Below are positions 1-8,063 of a stretch of 64,000 nt of DNA, piece by piece. Numbering within the stretch: the stretch's first letter is position 1; every line of letters starts with the position of its first letter. The position numbers and the translations under genes were made by a program. The notes below the pieces were generated by a model. That model had not been told where the DNA came from. It did not search any database and was given only the letters and a program-made list of their open reading frames with translations. Source of the stretch: Pseudomonadota bacterium (GTDB lineage Bacteria; Pseudomonadota; Alphaproteobacteria; Rickettsiales; SXRF01); NCBI GenBank assembly GCA_963205195.1, contig CAUJHR010000011.1, forward strand, positions 148,164 to 212,163, in the 5' to 3' direction.

Positions 1-1770
1 GAAAGTGAAAAAGTTATACGTGACGTTATTATACCTGAAGCTATTAGCGTAGGCGAGCTGGCCAACCGTATGGCGGAGCGCACAGTAGATGTAATCAAAA
101 CCCTTATGAAGCTTGGTATCATGGCAACAGCTACCCAATCTGTTGATGCTGATACTGCAGAGCTCGTAGTTGGAGAATTTGGCCATAAATTCAAGCGAGT
201 TACCGAAGGTGATGTTGAAAATATACTTAAGGATGATGAGCAGGAAGAACAGGGTAATTTACTGCCGCGCCCCCCAATCGTCACTATTATGGGGCATGTT
301 GACCATGGGAAGACATCATTGCTTGATGCCCTGCGCCGTACCGATGTCGCAGCTAAGGAAGCTGGCGGGATAACCCAACATATCGGTGCTTATCAGGTTG
401 AGGTTGAAGGCGGCCAGAAAGTTACATTCCTTGATACGCCTGGCCATGAAGCTTTCACAGCAATGCGTGCGCGTGGTGCAAAAATTACTGATATCGTAGT
501 ATTGGTGGTAGCCGCTGATGATGGTATTATGGAACAGACCAAGGAAGCTATAAGCCATGCTAAAGCAGCCGGTGTTCCCATTGTAGTTGCAGTAAATAAA
601 ATTGACAAACCCGGAGCTGATTCAAGCCGTGTTAAACAGGAATTAATGCAATATGAGTTAGTTCCTGAGGAATTCGGCGGTGATACTATGGTTGTAGAAG
701 TCTCGGCTAAAACAGGGCAAAATCTTGATAAGTTAGTAGACACATTATTACTTCAGGCAGAAGTGCTGGAATTGAAAGCCAACCCGAACCGAGCTGCTGC
801 TGGTGTTGTAGTTGAAGCAAAGCTGGATCAGGGAAAAGGTGTTGTTGCAACAATTTTGGTGCAAAAAGGAACCTTGAAGGTTGGCGACATAGTTGTGGCT
901 GGAGCTGCTTATGGGCGCGTGCGTACCTTGGTTGATGATAAAAATAATGCCTTGAAAGAAGCAATTCCCGGAATGCCTGTAGTAATATTAGGATTAAGCC
1001 TTGCACCGGAGGCAGGTGATACTTTCTCTGTTGTTGAGAATGAAAAAACAGCCCGTGATATAGCAGAATACCGGGAGCGCCGGGTTCGTGAGAAAAACGT
1101 GGTACTTTCCACCCGTTCACTGGAAAATTTATTTGGTGAAGCTGCTGGAACCAATGCTAAGGAATTACCGGTTATAATCAAGGCTGACGTACAGGGATCG
1201 GTTGAAGCTATTGCTGGGTCTATTGCAAAATATTCCGGCGATGAAGTTATGGTCCGTATACTTCATAGTGGTGTTGGCGGCATTACGGAATCAGACATTA
1301 CCCTTGCCAAAGCAACCGGTGCTATGATTATTGCATTTAATGTGCGTGCAGCACCAAAAGCTAAGGAACTTGCTGCCCGGGAAAAAATAAATATACGCTA
1401 TTATTCGATCATCTATAACGTGGTCGATGATGTTAAAGCCGCTCTTTCCGGTATGTTATCACCGAGCCTGCGCGAGAACTTCCTTGGCTATGCCCAGATA
1501 CGTGAGGTATTCAATATCAGCAAGGCCGGAAAAATTGCTGGCTGTATGGTAACTGATGGGCTGATAAAACGCGGCGCCAAAGTTCGATTGCTTCGTGACA
1601 ATGTAGTTATCCATGAAGGCACTCTTAAAACTTTAAAACGCTTTAAGGATGAGGTGAAAGAAGTTAAAAGTGGCCTTGAATGCGGCATGGCATTTGAAAA
1701 TTACGAAGATATACGTGTTGGCGACCAGATAGAAGCATTTGAAGTTGAGGAAACCGCTCGCACGGTTTAG
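1..1770 (+). CDS. infB: Translation initiation factor IF-2 (5' end outside window)
   Basis: IF-2 is the GTPase that brings initiator fMet-tRNA to the 30S subunit and drives subunit joining. The frame is open from base 1, so the first 23 codons before the first in-window Met (base 70) are coding and the N-terminal region lies upstream. In window numbering the G1 motif GHVDHGKT is at residues 98-105, followed by a G2 region (GGITQHIG), G3 DTPGH, G4 NKID (199-202) and G5 SAK, then the EF-Tu-like domain II and the C-terminal fMet-tRNA-binding domains ending at a TAG. The visible part starts inside the IF2-N helical module preceding the G domain. It is the first gene here of an infB-rbfA-rhomboid-truB-rpsO-pnp run; rbfA follows after 6 nt. 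Sequence looks intact. Confidence 0.98.
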   Translation, partial: ESEKVIRDVIIPEAISVGELANRMAERTVDVIKTLMKLGIMATATQSVDADTAELVVGEFGHKFKRVTEGDVENILKDDEQEEQGNLLPRPPIVTIMGHVDHGKTSLLDALRRTDVAAKEAGGITQHIGAYQVEVEGGQKVTFLDTPGHEAFTAMRARGAKITDIVVLVVAADDGIMEQTKEAISHAKAAGVPIVVAVNKIDKPGADSSRVKQELMQYELVPEEFGGDTMVVEVSAKTGQNLDKLVDTLLLQAEVLELKANPNRAAAGVVVEAKLDQGKGVVATILVQKGTLKVGDIVVAGAAYGRVRTLVDDKNNALKEAIPGMPVVILGLSLAPEAGDTFSVVENEKTARDIAEYRERRVREKNVVLSTRSLENLFGEAAGTNAKELPVIIKADVQGSVEAIAGSIAKYSGDEVMVRILHSGVGGITESDITLAKATGAMIIAFNVRAAPKAKELAAREKINIRYYSIIYNVVDDVKAALSGMLSPSLRENFLGYAQIREVFNISKAGKIAGCMVTDGLIKRGAKVRLLRDNVVIHEGTLKTLKRFKDEVKEVKSGLECGMAFENYEDIRVGDQIEAFEVEETARTV

Positions 1771-1776
1771 TTTATA

Positions 1777-2199
1777 ATGGCCAAACTTCATAATCTTTTT
1801 TCCGAAAAGAAATCAGGCGGTTCGCAGCGAAATCTGCGGGTTGGCGAGGAAATACGTCATGCACTTGCTGATATATTTATGCGTGGTGAAGTCCATTCCA
1901 TGGATTTGCTTGGTGCATCAATCACCGTTTCTGAGGTGCGCGTAAGCCCTGATTTGAAAAATGCCACAGCTTACGTTATGCCTCTGGCAGGCGAGAAAAA
2001 AGAAGTGTTGATTAATGCCCTTAAAATATCAGCACCTGAACTTCGCCATCTTGTTTCCAAGCGGGTTAAGCTTCGCCATGTTCCTAAAATATTTTTCTCG
2101 CTTGATGATTCTTATGACGAGGCCGAACGTATCAATAATCTTCTTAAAAAACCGGAAGTAGTGCGTGATATTGAAAAGCCTATCATAGACGAAATATAG
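1777..2199 (+). CDS. rbfA: Ribosome-binding factor A
   Basis: RbfA is a small KH-fold protein that binds the 30S subunit and helps late 16S rRNA 5' end maturation, important for growth in the cold. The 140-residue protein has the family pattern: an N-terminal RVGEEIRHALADI helix, a central VSEVRVSPDLKNATAYVMP strand region, and the LRHLVSKRVKLRHVPKIFF core. It starts 6 nt after infB and is followed after 4 nt by the rhomboid gene, so it is almost certainly cotranscribed. Length matches alphaproteobacterial RbfA. Confidence 0.96.
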   Translation: MAKLHNLFSEKKSGGSQRNLRVGEEIRHALADIFMRGEVHSMDLLGASITVSEVRVSPDLKNATAYVMPLAGEKKEVLINALKISAPELRHLVSKRVKLRHVPKIFFSLDDSYDEAERINNLLKKPEVVRDIEKPIIDEI

Positions 2200-2203
2200 T
2201 GTC

Positions 2204-3112
2204 ATGGGTAGCACTTTATTTTTGATATTTCTCTTTTCATTAATTGTTCTAATAATTTTTTCTCCTCTTATTGGATTGCTAATAATCGCTCGCATGAGAA
2301 GAAAGCGTGAAGCAGAATCGCCACCTAAAGAAATAAACTACGGCAGATTTGCCAATAATTTTTCGTTCAAAGATGCAAAAGCTACTTGTTATTTGCTTAT
2401 AACATTAATTATCATATATATAGGTGAAATGATTTTTGCTGTAGTGCCTGGAGAAAACATCTTCACCTTCAGCGCTCCTTCTTTGTTTGCATTTGGTGGA
2501 CTTAATCAAGAAATAGTTACGGAACGCAATGAATGGTTCCGTTTTTTTACGGCTCCATTGCTTCATACGAATTTCATGCATGTATTTTGCAACAGTATTG
2601 TATTATTTTTTGGAGGTATTCTTCTGGAAGAGATAGTTGGTCCGATATGGTTACTGGCAATTTTCTTTGGCGGTGCTTTCGGCGGCTCAATTATGTCATT
2701 TGAAGTGGGCGGTGGCGGTAGGATATCAGTAGGGGCTTCAGGAGCTGTTATGGCAATTCTTGCCAGCGCCATTATCCTTGCCATAAAACTGCCTGATAAA
2801 AATAAGCGAGATAGTGTGCAGCACGGAATGTTCCGTATATTGATACCGGCATTAATACCTCAGATTGGTTCAAGTGTTGATTATTTAGCGCATTTTGGAG
2901 GCGCAATTGCTGGAACAATAATTGGATTGATTTTATATATAGCATGGTCTGAAGATTTACAAAAAGTATACCCTGTTTTGAACCCTCTAGCTAAATTAAT
3001 GGCTGTTTCAGGTATAATAATATCAATTGTAAGTTTTGGAATTGTAGCTGCCGATTACAAGCAGAATTCTGATGAGATCAAAAATGAAATCTTAAAAAAA
3101 GCATCTACATGA
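2204..3112 (+). CDS. Rhomboid-family intramembrane serine protease
   Basis: Rhomboids cleave transmembrane substrates inside the membrane. The 302-residue protein has an N-terminal hydrophobic segment (about residues 5-29), a basic cytoplasmic stretch, then a six-helix core. The catalytic motif GASG puts the nucleophile at Ser179, and His230 in the following helix (YLAHFGG) completes the dyad; the HTNFMHVFCN segment matches the conserved His/Asn helix of the family. It sits between rbfA and truB, genes normally adjacent, and its stop overlaps the truB start as ATGA, so it is translationally coupled to the ribosome operon. Codon use looks more AT-rich than the flanking genes. Substrate is unknown. 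Activity is inferred from intact catalytic residues. Confidence 0.93.
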   Translation: MGSTLFLIFLFSLIVLIIFSPLIGLLIIARMRRKREAESPPKEINYGRFANNFSFKDAKATCYLLITLIIIYIGEMIFAVVPGENIFTFSAPSLFAFGGLNQEIVTERNEWFRFFTAPLLHTNFMHVFCNSIVLFFGGILLEEIVGPIWLLAIFFGGAFGGSIMSFEVGGGGRISVGASGAVMAILASAIILAIKLPDKNKRDSVQHGMFRILIPALIPQIGSSVDYLAHFGGAIAGTIIGLILYIAWSEDLQKVYPVLNPLAKLMAVSGIIISIVSFGIVAADYKQNSDEIKNEILKKAST

Positions 3113-3987
3113 ATGGCTGGATAATCCTTGATAAGCCAACAGGCATAAGTTCTGCCCATGCAGTGGCAAAGGTTAAGCGTTTATTGCGCCCGGACAAAAT
3201 AGGTCATGCTGGTACTCTCGACCCGCTTGCATCGGGTGTTTTGCCTCTGGCATTAGGTGAAGCCACTAAGACCGTATCCTACATGATGGATGCCTCAAAA
3301 TCCTATGCCTTTAGCGTCACGTGGGGGCAGGAACGCGCAACCGACGATAGTGAGGGGGAAATATTGCTTGAGTCCCCAAAACGGCCATCAAAACAGGAAA
3401 TTGAGGTATTGCTGCCTGAATTTACGGGTAACATTATGCAAGCACCCCCGCATTACTCAGCTATTAAGCTTGAGGGTAAGCGGGCTTATGATCTCGCAAG
3501 GAGTGGGCATAAAATCGAGATAAAACCCAGGGAGATATTCATTAAGTCACTGGAAATAAACAATTTTACTCCTGAAGCAGCTGAATTTACCTGTCATTGT
3601 GGTAAAGGCACATATATACGCTCATTGGCGCGGGATATGGGACGAATGCTTGGATGTTACGGTTATATATCCAGTCTTAGGCGTTTAAGTACTGGAAAAT
3701 TTAATGAAACCCATGCGATTTCGCTGGAAAACTTAGCTGATATGGTGCATAAGGGCGAAGTTGATTTTTTGCAACCTGTGGAATCCGCGCTGGACGACAT
3801 CTTGGCGCGGGATATTAGTTCTACTCAGGCTTTGCGCTTGCGGCGCGGTCAAACTGTTGAAATTCCAGATTCAAATCCTGGAAATAATGAGGGAGTAATA
3901 ATATTCGCTCATGAAAACGGTAAGGCTGTTGCAATATGCAAATTGCAGGCAGGAGTGATGAAACCGGTGCGTGTGTTTAATTTATAA
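3109..3987 (+). CDS. truB: tRNA pseudouridine(55) synthase
   Basis: TruB converts U55 of the tRNA T-loop to pseudouridine. The 292-residue protein begins with GWIILDKPTGISS and has the catalytic Asp38 in GTLDPLASG, followed by the Y-containing PPHYSAIKLEGKRAY motif and a C-terminal PUA-like region (LRRGQTV). The start codon overlaps the rhomboid stop by 4 nt. It precedes rpsO with a 20-nt gap, the standard order. Confidence 0.97.
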   Translation: MNGWIILDKPTGISSAHAVAKVKRLLRPDKIGHAGTLDPLASGVLPLALGEATKTVSYMMDASKSYAFSVTWGQERATDDSEGEILLESPKRPSKQEIEVLLPEFTGNIMQAPPHYSAIKLEGKRAYDLARSGHKIEIKPREIFIKSLEINNFTPEAAEFTCHCGKGTYIRSLARDMGRMLGCYGYISSLRRLSTGKFNETHAISLENLADMVHKGEVDFLQPVESALDDILARDISSTQALRLRRGQTVEIPDSNPGNNEGVIIFAHENGKAVAICKLQAGVMKPVRVFNL

Positions 3988-4007
3988 TTTAATGAAGGAG
4001 AGCTACG

Positions 4008-4283
4008 ATGTCGAATAAGGCAGTAAAAAACGAAAAACAGGAAACAATTAAGAAATTCGCAACTAAGAAAGATGATACTGGTTCTCCTGAAGTACAGGTG
4101 GCATTACTTACAGCGCGTATCAACCATCTTACCGAGCATTTTGCCGAGCATAAGAATGACCACCATTCCCGCCGTGGCTTGCTTATATTAGTTGGCCGCC
4201 GCCGCCGCTTGCTTGATTATGTCAAGAAAAACGATTTTGCACGTTATGACGCGCTAATCAAGAAATTAGGAATTCGTAAATAA
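4008..4283 (+). CDS. rpsO: 30S ribosomal protein S15
   Basis: S15 is a primary 16S rRNA-binding protein organising the central domain of the 30S platform. The 91-residue product has the complete family signature ([35 protein letters not shown]). A strong Shine-Dalgarno AAGGAGAG lies just before the ATG. It is followed by two hairpins and then pnp, the order seen across proteobacteria, where S15 commonly represses its own translation; no autoregulatory pseudoknot was deduced here. Confidence 0.98.
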   Translation: MSNKAVKNEKQETIKKFATKKDDTGSPEVQVALLTARINHLTEHFAEHKNDHHSRRGLLILVGRRRRLLDYVKKNDFARYDALIKKLGIRK

Positions 4284-4288
4284 GGGTA

Positions 4289-4314
4289 AGCCTTAGCAGC
4301 TTGCTGCTTAGGCT
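4289..4314 (+). promoter_or_regulatory. Hairpin between rpsO and pnp
   Basis: A 12-bp arm (4289-4300) pairs with 4303-4314 with a single mismatch and only two unpaired bases at the tip. There is no following T run, so it is not a standard intrinsic terminator. In E. coli the rpsO-pnp spacer carries a terminator and an RNase III-cleaved stem that drives PNPase autoregulation; this stem could play such a processing role, which is inference from position. Confidence 0.5.
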
Positions 4315-4315
4315 C

Positions 4316-4350
4316 CCGTTATCCCCGCGAAGGCGGGGATCTAATCATTT
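4316..4350. repeat. Dispersed palindromic repeat, copy 1
   Basis: Perfect 8-bp inverted repeat ATCCCCGC / GCGGGGAT (4321-4328 and 4333-4340) around a GAAG loop, preceded by GTT and followed by CTAATC. The unit resembles, in degenerate form, the elements at 27301-27424 and 32758-32823, which begin GTCATTCC or GTCATCCTG and contain a GCGAAGGC-like loop. Here it forms part of the pnp leader. Confidence 0.6.
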
Positions 4351-4375
4351 GTAAACAGGAAGAGAGATATAAAAT

Positions 4376-6517
4376 ATGTTTAACGTAACGAAGAAATCAA
4401 TTGAATGGGGTGGCCGCACATTAACTTTAGAAACTGGTAAGATTGCCCGCCAAGCTGATGGTGCAGTTCTTGCAACCTATGGCAATACTGTTGTGCTTTG
4501 CACAGTTGTTGCTGCAAAAACACCTAAAGCCGATGTTGATTTTTTTCCACTTACTGTGAACTATCAGGAAAAAGCCTTTGCAGCTGGTAAAATTCCCGGT
4601 GGATTTTTCAAGCGTGAAGGCCGTCCTACCGAGAAAGAGGTTTTGACATCACGTCTTATAGACCGTCCTATCCGTCCGCTCTTCCCAAATGGTTTTTACA
4701 ATGAAACCCAGGTTGTATGCACATTGCTTTCGCATGACCTGCAAAATGATCCGGATATGGTGGCTCTTGTTGGTGCTTCGGCGGCTCTTACACTTTCGGG
4801 TGTTCCATTCATGGGACCTGTTGGCGGTTGCCGCGTAGGTTATGTAAATGGCGAATATCTTCTTAACCCAACTAATGCGGAATTGCTTGACAGTAAGCTT
4901 GACCTGGTGGTTGCAGGAACTGCCCGTTCAGTGCTTATGGTAGAATCAGAAGCACAGGAGCTTTCTGAAGAAGTAATGTTAGGTGCAGTTAATTACGGGC
5001 ATAAAGAAATGCAGTCGGTAATTAAGTTGATTATTGAACTGGCCGAAGATGCAGCAAAAGAGCCTTGGGATTTCCAGAAACCGGCTGATGAAGTACTTGC
5101 TAATCGTGTACGCGAATCTGCTGAAAATGATTTACGTGCAGCTTATAAAATGACTGGTAAGCAGGAGCGCTCAACTCGTCTTGATGAAATCAAAAAGGCT
5201 ACAAAGGCCGCTTTGGGCAAAGCCACCATCGAAGATGGTTATGACGACAAAACCATCGGAAACCAGCTTAAAAAGCTGGAGCAGGATATTGTGCGTACTG
5301 ATTATGTTCAGAGCCAGAAGCGTATAGATGGGCGTGGTCCTGCTGATGTCCGTCAAATTATTGGTGAAGTAGGTGTTCTGCCAATGACCCATGGCTCGGC
5401 TTTGTTCACCCGTGGTGAAACGCAGGCGGTTGTAGTTGCTACTTTAGGAACCAGTCAGGACGAACAAGTAATTGATGCGCTCGAAGGCGAATACCGTGAG
5501 AATTTCATGCTGCATTATAATTTCCCGCCATATTCTACAGGTGAAGTGGGCCGCATGGGAAGCCCGGGTCGTCGTGAAATAGGTCACGGAAAACTTGCAT
5601 GGCGTGCAATACGCCCCATGCTTCCTGCTAAGGAAGAATTTCCATACACACTTCGCTGCGTATCAGAAATAACTGAATCAAATGGCTCTTCTTCAATGGC
5701 TACAGTATGCGGAAGTTCACTTGCTCTTATGGATGCAGGTGTGCCTCTTAAACGTCCGGTTGCTGGTATTGCCATGGGGCTTATTAAAGAAAAATCAGGA
5801 TTCATCGTGCTTTCCGATATTCTCGGTGACGAAGATCATCTGGGTGATATGGACTTCAAGGTAGCTGGAACCGAACAGGGTATCACAGCTTTGCAGATGG
5901 ATATTAAGATCGACGGTATAACCGAAGATATTATGAAGGTAGCTCTTACACAAGCCCATGCTGGCCGTAAGCATATATTGGGTGAGATGGCTAAGGCTCT
6001 TTCTGCTCCGCGTGATTCTGTAGGAAGTACCGCGCCACGCATTACTACCATGAGCATACCGAAAGATAAGATACGTGAAGTTATCGGTTCCGGCGGTAAA
6101 GTTATACGCGAAATCTGCGAAGTTACCGGCGCTAAGGTTGATATTGAAGATGACGGCACGGTACGTATAGCAGCCACCAGTGAAGAAGCTGGCAAAAAAG
6201 CCTATGATTGGATATATTCAATTGTTGCTGAGCCTGAAGTAGGCCAGATACACAATGGTAAAGTCGTACGCATAGTCGATTTTGGCGCTTTTGTTAATTT
6301 CTTTGGTGCTAAGGATGGGTTGGTTCATATCAGTGAATTGGCTGATCATCGTGTTGCCAAGGTTGAGGATGTTGTCAAGGAAGGCGATATGGTAAAAGTA
6401 AAAGTCTTGGATATAGACAACCGTGGCAAAATTCGCCTTTCCATGCGTGTAGTTAATCAGGAAACCGGGGAAGATATCTCTGATAGCTTGCCAGCACGTG
6501 AGAAAAAACCTGCATAA
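4376..6517 (+). CDS. pnp: Polyribonucleotide nucleotidyltransferase (PNPase)
   Basis: PNPase is the phosphorolytic 3'-5' exoribonuclease of the RNA degradosome. The 713-residue protein has the two RNase PH-like domains joined by the helical domain, with the first ending near residue 240 and the second starting near [14 protein letters not shown], then a KH domain (about 555-615, GSGGK near 571) and a C-terminal S1 domain (about 621-690, [13 protein letters not shown]). A GGAAGAGAG ribosome site precedes the ATG. It closes the ribosome operon and is followed by an intrinsic terminator at 6541-6575. Length and architecture are standard. Confidence 0.98.
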   Translation: MFNVTKKSIEWGGRTLTLETGKIARQADGAVLATYGNTVVLCTVVAAKTPKADVDFFPLTVNYQEKAFAAGKIPGGFFKREGRPTEKEVLTSRLIDRPIRPLFPNGFYNETQVVCTLLSHDLQNDPDMVALVGASAALTLSGVPFMGPVGGCRVGYVNGEYLLNPTNAELLDSKLDLVVAGTARSVLMVESEAQELSEEVMLGAVNYGHKEMQSVIKLIIELAEDAAKEPWDFQKPADEVLANRVRESAENDLRAAYKMTGKQERSTRLDEIKKATKAALGKATIEDGYDDKTIGNQLKKLEQDIVRTDYVQSQKRIDGRGPADVRQIIGEVGVLPMTHGSALFTRGETQAVVVATLGTSQDEQVIDALEGEYRENFMLHYNFPPYSTGEVGRMGSPGRREIGHGKLAWRAIRPMLPAKEEFPYTLRCVSEITESNGSSSMATVCGSSLALMDAGVPLKRPVAGIAMGLIKEKSGFIVLSDILGDEDHLGDMDFKVAGTEQGITALQMDIKIDGITEDIMKVALTQAHAGRKHILGEMAKALSAPRDSVGSTAPRITTMSIPKDKIREVIGSGGKVIREICEVTGAKVDIEDDGTVRIAATSEEAGKKAYDWIYSIVAEPEVGQIHNGKVVRIVDFGAFVNFFGAKDGLVHISELADHRVAKVEDVVKEGDMVKVKVLDIDNRGKIRLSMRVVNQETGEDISDSLPAREKKPA

Positions 6518-6540
6518 CAAATAATATAATTACAAATAAT

Positions 6541-6575
6541 AGCCCCGTAAGATGAAAATCTTCGGGGCTTTTTTT
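6541..6575 (+). terminator. Intrinsic terminator after pnp
   Basis: AGCCCCG (6541-6547) pairs with CGGGGCT (6563-6569); the stem continues as AAGAT/ATCTT after one bulged T, with a GAAA tetraloop, and runs into a seven-T tract. It sits 24 nt after the pnp stop. Confidence 0.93.
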
Positions 6576-6591
6576 ATGGCACAAAAAGGCA

Positions 6592-6620
6592 CAAAAAAGG
6601 GAGTCTCAATTGAGACCCCC
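6592..6620 (-). terminator. Intrinsic terminator of the histone-like gene
   Basis: A perfect 14-bp palindrome GTCTCAATTGAGAC (6603-6616) is extended by GGG/CCC after one mismatch; read on the minus strand it is followed by a T6 run (A run at 6593-6598). It lies about 25 nt beyond the stop of the minus-strand gene at 6646-6945. Confidence 0.85.
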
Positions 6621-6645
6621 TATTTTATTAAATTACCTGTCCGTA

Positions 6646-6945
6646 TTAGAGGCGGATTGGGGTAACTTTTTTGCCAGAAAGAGATTTAGCAGCTAAGCTA
6701 ATGCTTGCTTTTGGCTTGGAAACTTTTGCTGGTTTTTTAGCAGCAGATTTTTTAGCAGCTGGCTTTTTAGCAGCTGGCTTCTTTTTAGCAGCAGCTTTTT
6801 TAGCAGCTGGTTTTTTAGCAGCAGCTTTTTTAGCAGCTGGTTTCTTAGCAGCTGGTTTCTTAGCAGCAGCTTTTTTAGCAACTGGCTTTTTAGCAGCAGC
6901 TTTTTTAGCAGCTGGTTTTTTAGTAGCTTTTTTTGCAACAGTCAT
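6646..6945 (-). CDS. Lysine/alanine-rich histone H1-like DNA-binding protein
   Basis: About 99 residues made of tandem AAAKK / PAAKK units from residue 6 to about 75, ending in a short non-repetitive tail (VSKPKASISLAAKSLS...TPIRL). Such strongly basic, low-complexity proteins resemble bacterial histone H1-like proteins (Hc1/HctB-type, AlgR3-type tails), which bind and condense DNA; function here is inferred from composition only. The ATG at 6945 is preferred because GGAG (6951-6954) lies six bases upstream on the minus strand; an ATG at 6957 in the same frame overlaps that site and is rejected. A perfect 16-bp palindrome sits directly upstream (6958-6973). Transcribed alone, with its own terminator. 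Repeat number may vary by slippage. Confidence 0.85.
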   Translation of the reverse strand: MTVAKKATKKPAAKKAAAKKPVAKKAAAKKPAAKKPAAKKAAAKKPAAKKAAAKKKPAAKKPAAKKSAAKKPAKVSKPKASISLAAKSLSGKKVTPIRL

Positions 6946-6957
6946 AATAAACTCCAT

Positions 6958-6973
6958 TTATGTAATTACATAA
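6958..6973. promoter_or_regulatory. Perfect 16-bp palindrome, candidate operator
   Basis: TTATGTAATTACATAA is exactly self-complementary and lies immediately upstream of the Shine-Dalgarno of the histone-like gene. A dimeric repressor binding here would block that gene. No regulator is identified; the A/T richness means a chance origin is possible. Confidence 0.45.
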
Positions 6974-7024
6974 TACCCATTTACACCATGCAAATGAATA
7001 TGTTCCATTAATACTCATGAATAA

Positions 7025-7039
7025 TTAATTTTCTCTTAA
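7025..7039. promoter_or_regulatory. CtrA-like site TTAA-N7-TTAA
   Basis: TTAA at 7025-7028 and 7036-7039 are separated by exactly seven bases and followed by C, fitting the alphaproteobacterial CtrA full-site consensus. It lies 80 nt upstream of the histone-like start, about the same distance as the site upstream of cpaB. In AT-rich DNA such matches arise by chance, so support is weak. Confidence 0.35.
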
Positions 7040-7324
7040 CGGAAAATCTGGAGATGAGGCGATTTGCATTAAGAGAGCATAATGAACTTGAATGATAAAA
7101 ATAAACATTACGAATATGGAATAAATTATATTTTGTGGAAAACCGCAGTAAATCTTTATTTTAATGTTCCATTCTCGAAATGATTTTATAAAAATATTAT
7201 TTTTTTTGATTTTAACCAAGATCAATTGCTGCAACATTATTTGTTCCGACTGTGATATAAAAAACACAATAGAAAAGAGTGAAATGATGCGCTATAGCTC
7301 AAATATAATATACAAAGTCAGGTT

Positions 7325-7987
7325 ATGAATCGTCATCACAAAATATTTCTCACTCTGGTAATATACTTTTTTGCTGTGATGGTTATGTGTGTGCATCAGG
7401 CTTCCGCCCAGGCGAATTCATACTTTAATATGAGCGAATCAAAGTTTGAAAATCTTTCTTCTTTTCCCAAATGGACAGGGGTTATTTCACGTTTTTCTGA
7501 TCAGCAGGATATAGATGACAGCGATTGCGGTAATATACGATATCACCCATGCTCGATAAAAGAATGGAAAGCCATGCTGGAGGAATTGAAAGGCCAGCCA
7601 TTTGAAGAGCAAATTAACGAGGTGAATAACTGGTCGAATAAACATCCATATATTGTTGACCAATTGAACTGGGGTATGAATGATTATTGGGAAACTCCAT
7701 ATGAATTCATGGAAATAAGTGGTGATTGTGAAGATTATGCGATCTCAAAATATTATTCACTGCGCGCTCTTGGAATAACTGATGATAGGTTACGTATTAT
7801 AATAGTCCAGGATTTGAACCTTGGTGGAATTATCCATGCGATCTTAGGTGTGTATGACGATGATGACAATTTGCTTATACTGGACAACCAGAGCAAGCAT
7901 GTAACCTCTGCACTTAAAATATACCATTATCGCCCAATATATGGCGTTAACGAATCGAACTGGTGGACATACCATCCAAGGATGTAA
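7325..7987 (+). CDS. Periplasmic LapG-like transglutaminase-type cysteine protease (BTLCP)
   Basis: 220 residues with a signal peptide (hydrophobic 7-24, likely cleavage after ASA at 26-28), so periplasmic. It matches the bacterial transglutaminase-like cysteine proteinase family (PF06035, peptidase family C93): Cys135 in SGDCEDYA, His171 in IIHAIL and Asp187 in ILDNQ form the triad, with spacing close to that of LapG (Cys134, His172, Asp189 in Pseudomonas). The D-C-E-D residues around the Cys correspond to the calcium site described in LapG. LapG releases biofilm adhesins by cutting their N-terminus, under control of the c-di-GMP receptor LapD. No LapD (GGDEF/EAL) is adjacent; instead the next gene encodes a membrane PAS/degenerate HD-GYP protein. 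A TATAAT at 7304-7309 gives a very short leader. Substrate adhesin is not in the window. Confidence 0.88.
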   Translation: MNRHHKIFLTLVIYFFAVMVMCVHQASAQANSYFNMSESKFENLSSFPKWTGVISRFSDQQDIDDSDCGNIRYHPCSIKEWKAMLEELKGQPFEEQINEVNNWSNKHPYIVDQLNWGMNDYWETPYEFMEISGDCEDYAISKYYSLRALGITDDRLRIIIVQDLNLGGIIHAILGVYDDDDNLLILDNQSKHVTSALKIYHYRPIYGVNESNWWTYHPRM

Positions 7988-8063
7988 ACTTGCTTAGGAA
8001 CTTATTGCATTGGCATAATAAAGAAAATTTGCTATATATTTTATAAATTTAAGGAGAAATAAT

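Larger units (their letters stand above)
6946..7324. other. Intergenic region between divergent histone-like and LapG-like genes
   Basis: 379 AT-rich bases with no convincing gene. Contents: the ribosome site of the minus-strand gene (GGAG 6951-6954); a 16-bp palindrome (6958-6973); a TTAA-N7-TTAAC element at 7025-7039, matching the CtrA full-site consensus of alphaproteobacteria; and a perfect TATAAT at 7304-7309, about 16 nt before the ATG at 7325. A minus-strand open frame at 7025-7267 is isoleucine/phenylalanine-rich, lacks a ribosome site and is not believed. Confidence 0.6.

Noticed and set aside
6700..6930. Tandem repeats as a CRISPR array
   Set aside because: Short in-frame codon repeats of a coding gene, with no spacers.
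6671..6973. Plus-strand frame rich in Ala/Phe/Leu
   Set aside because: Exact antisense of the AAKKP-repeat gene; low-complexity shadow with no ribosome site.
7025..7267. Minus-strand 80-codon frame upstream of the LapG-like gene
   Set aside because: AT-rich, no Shine-Dalgarno, composition typical of non-coding AT-rich DNA.
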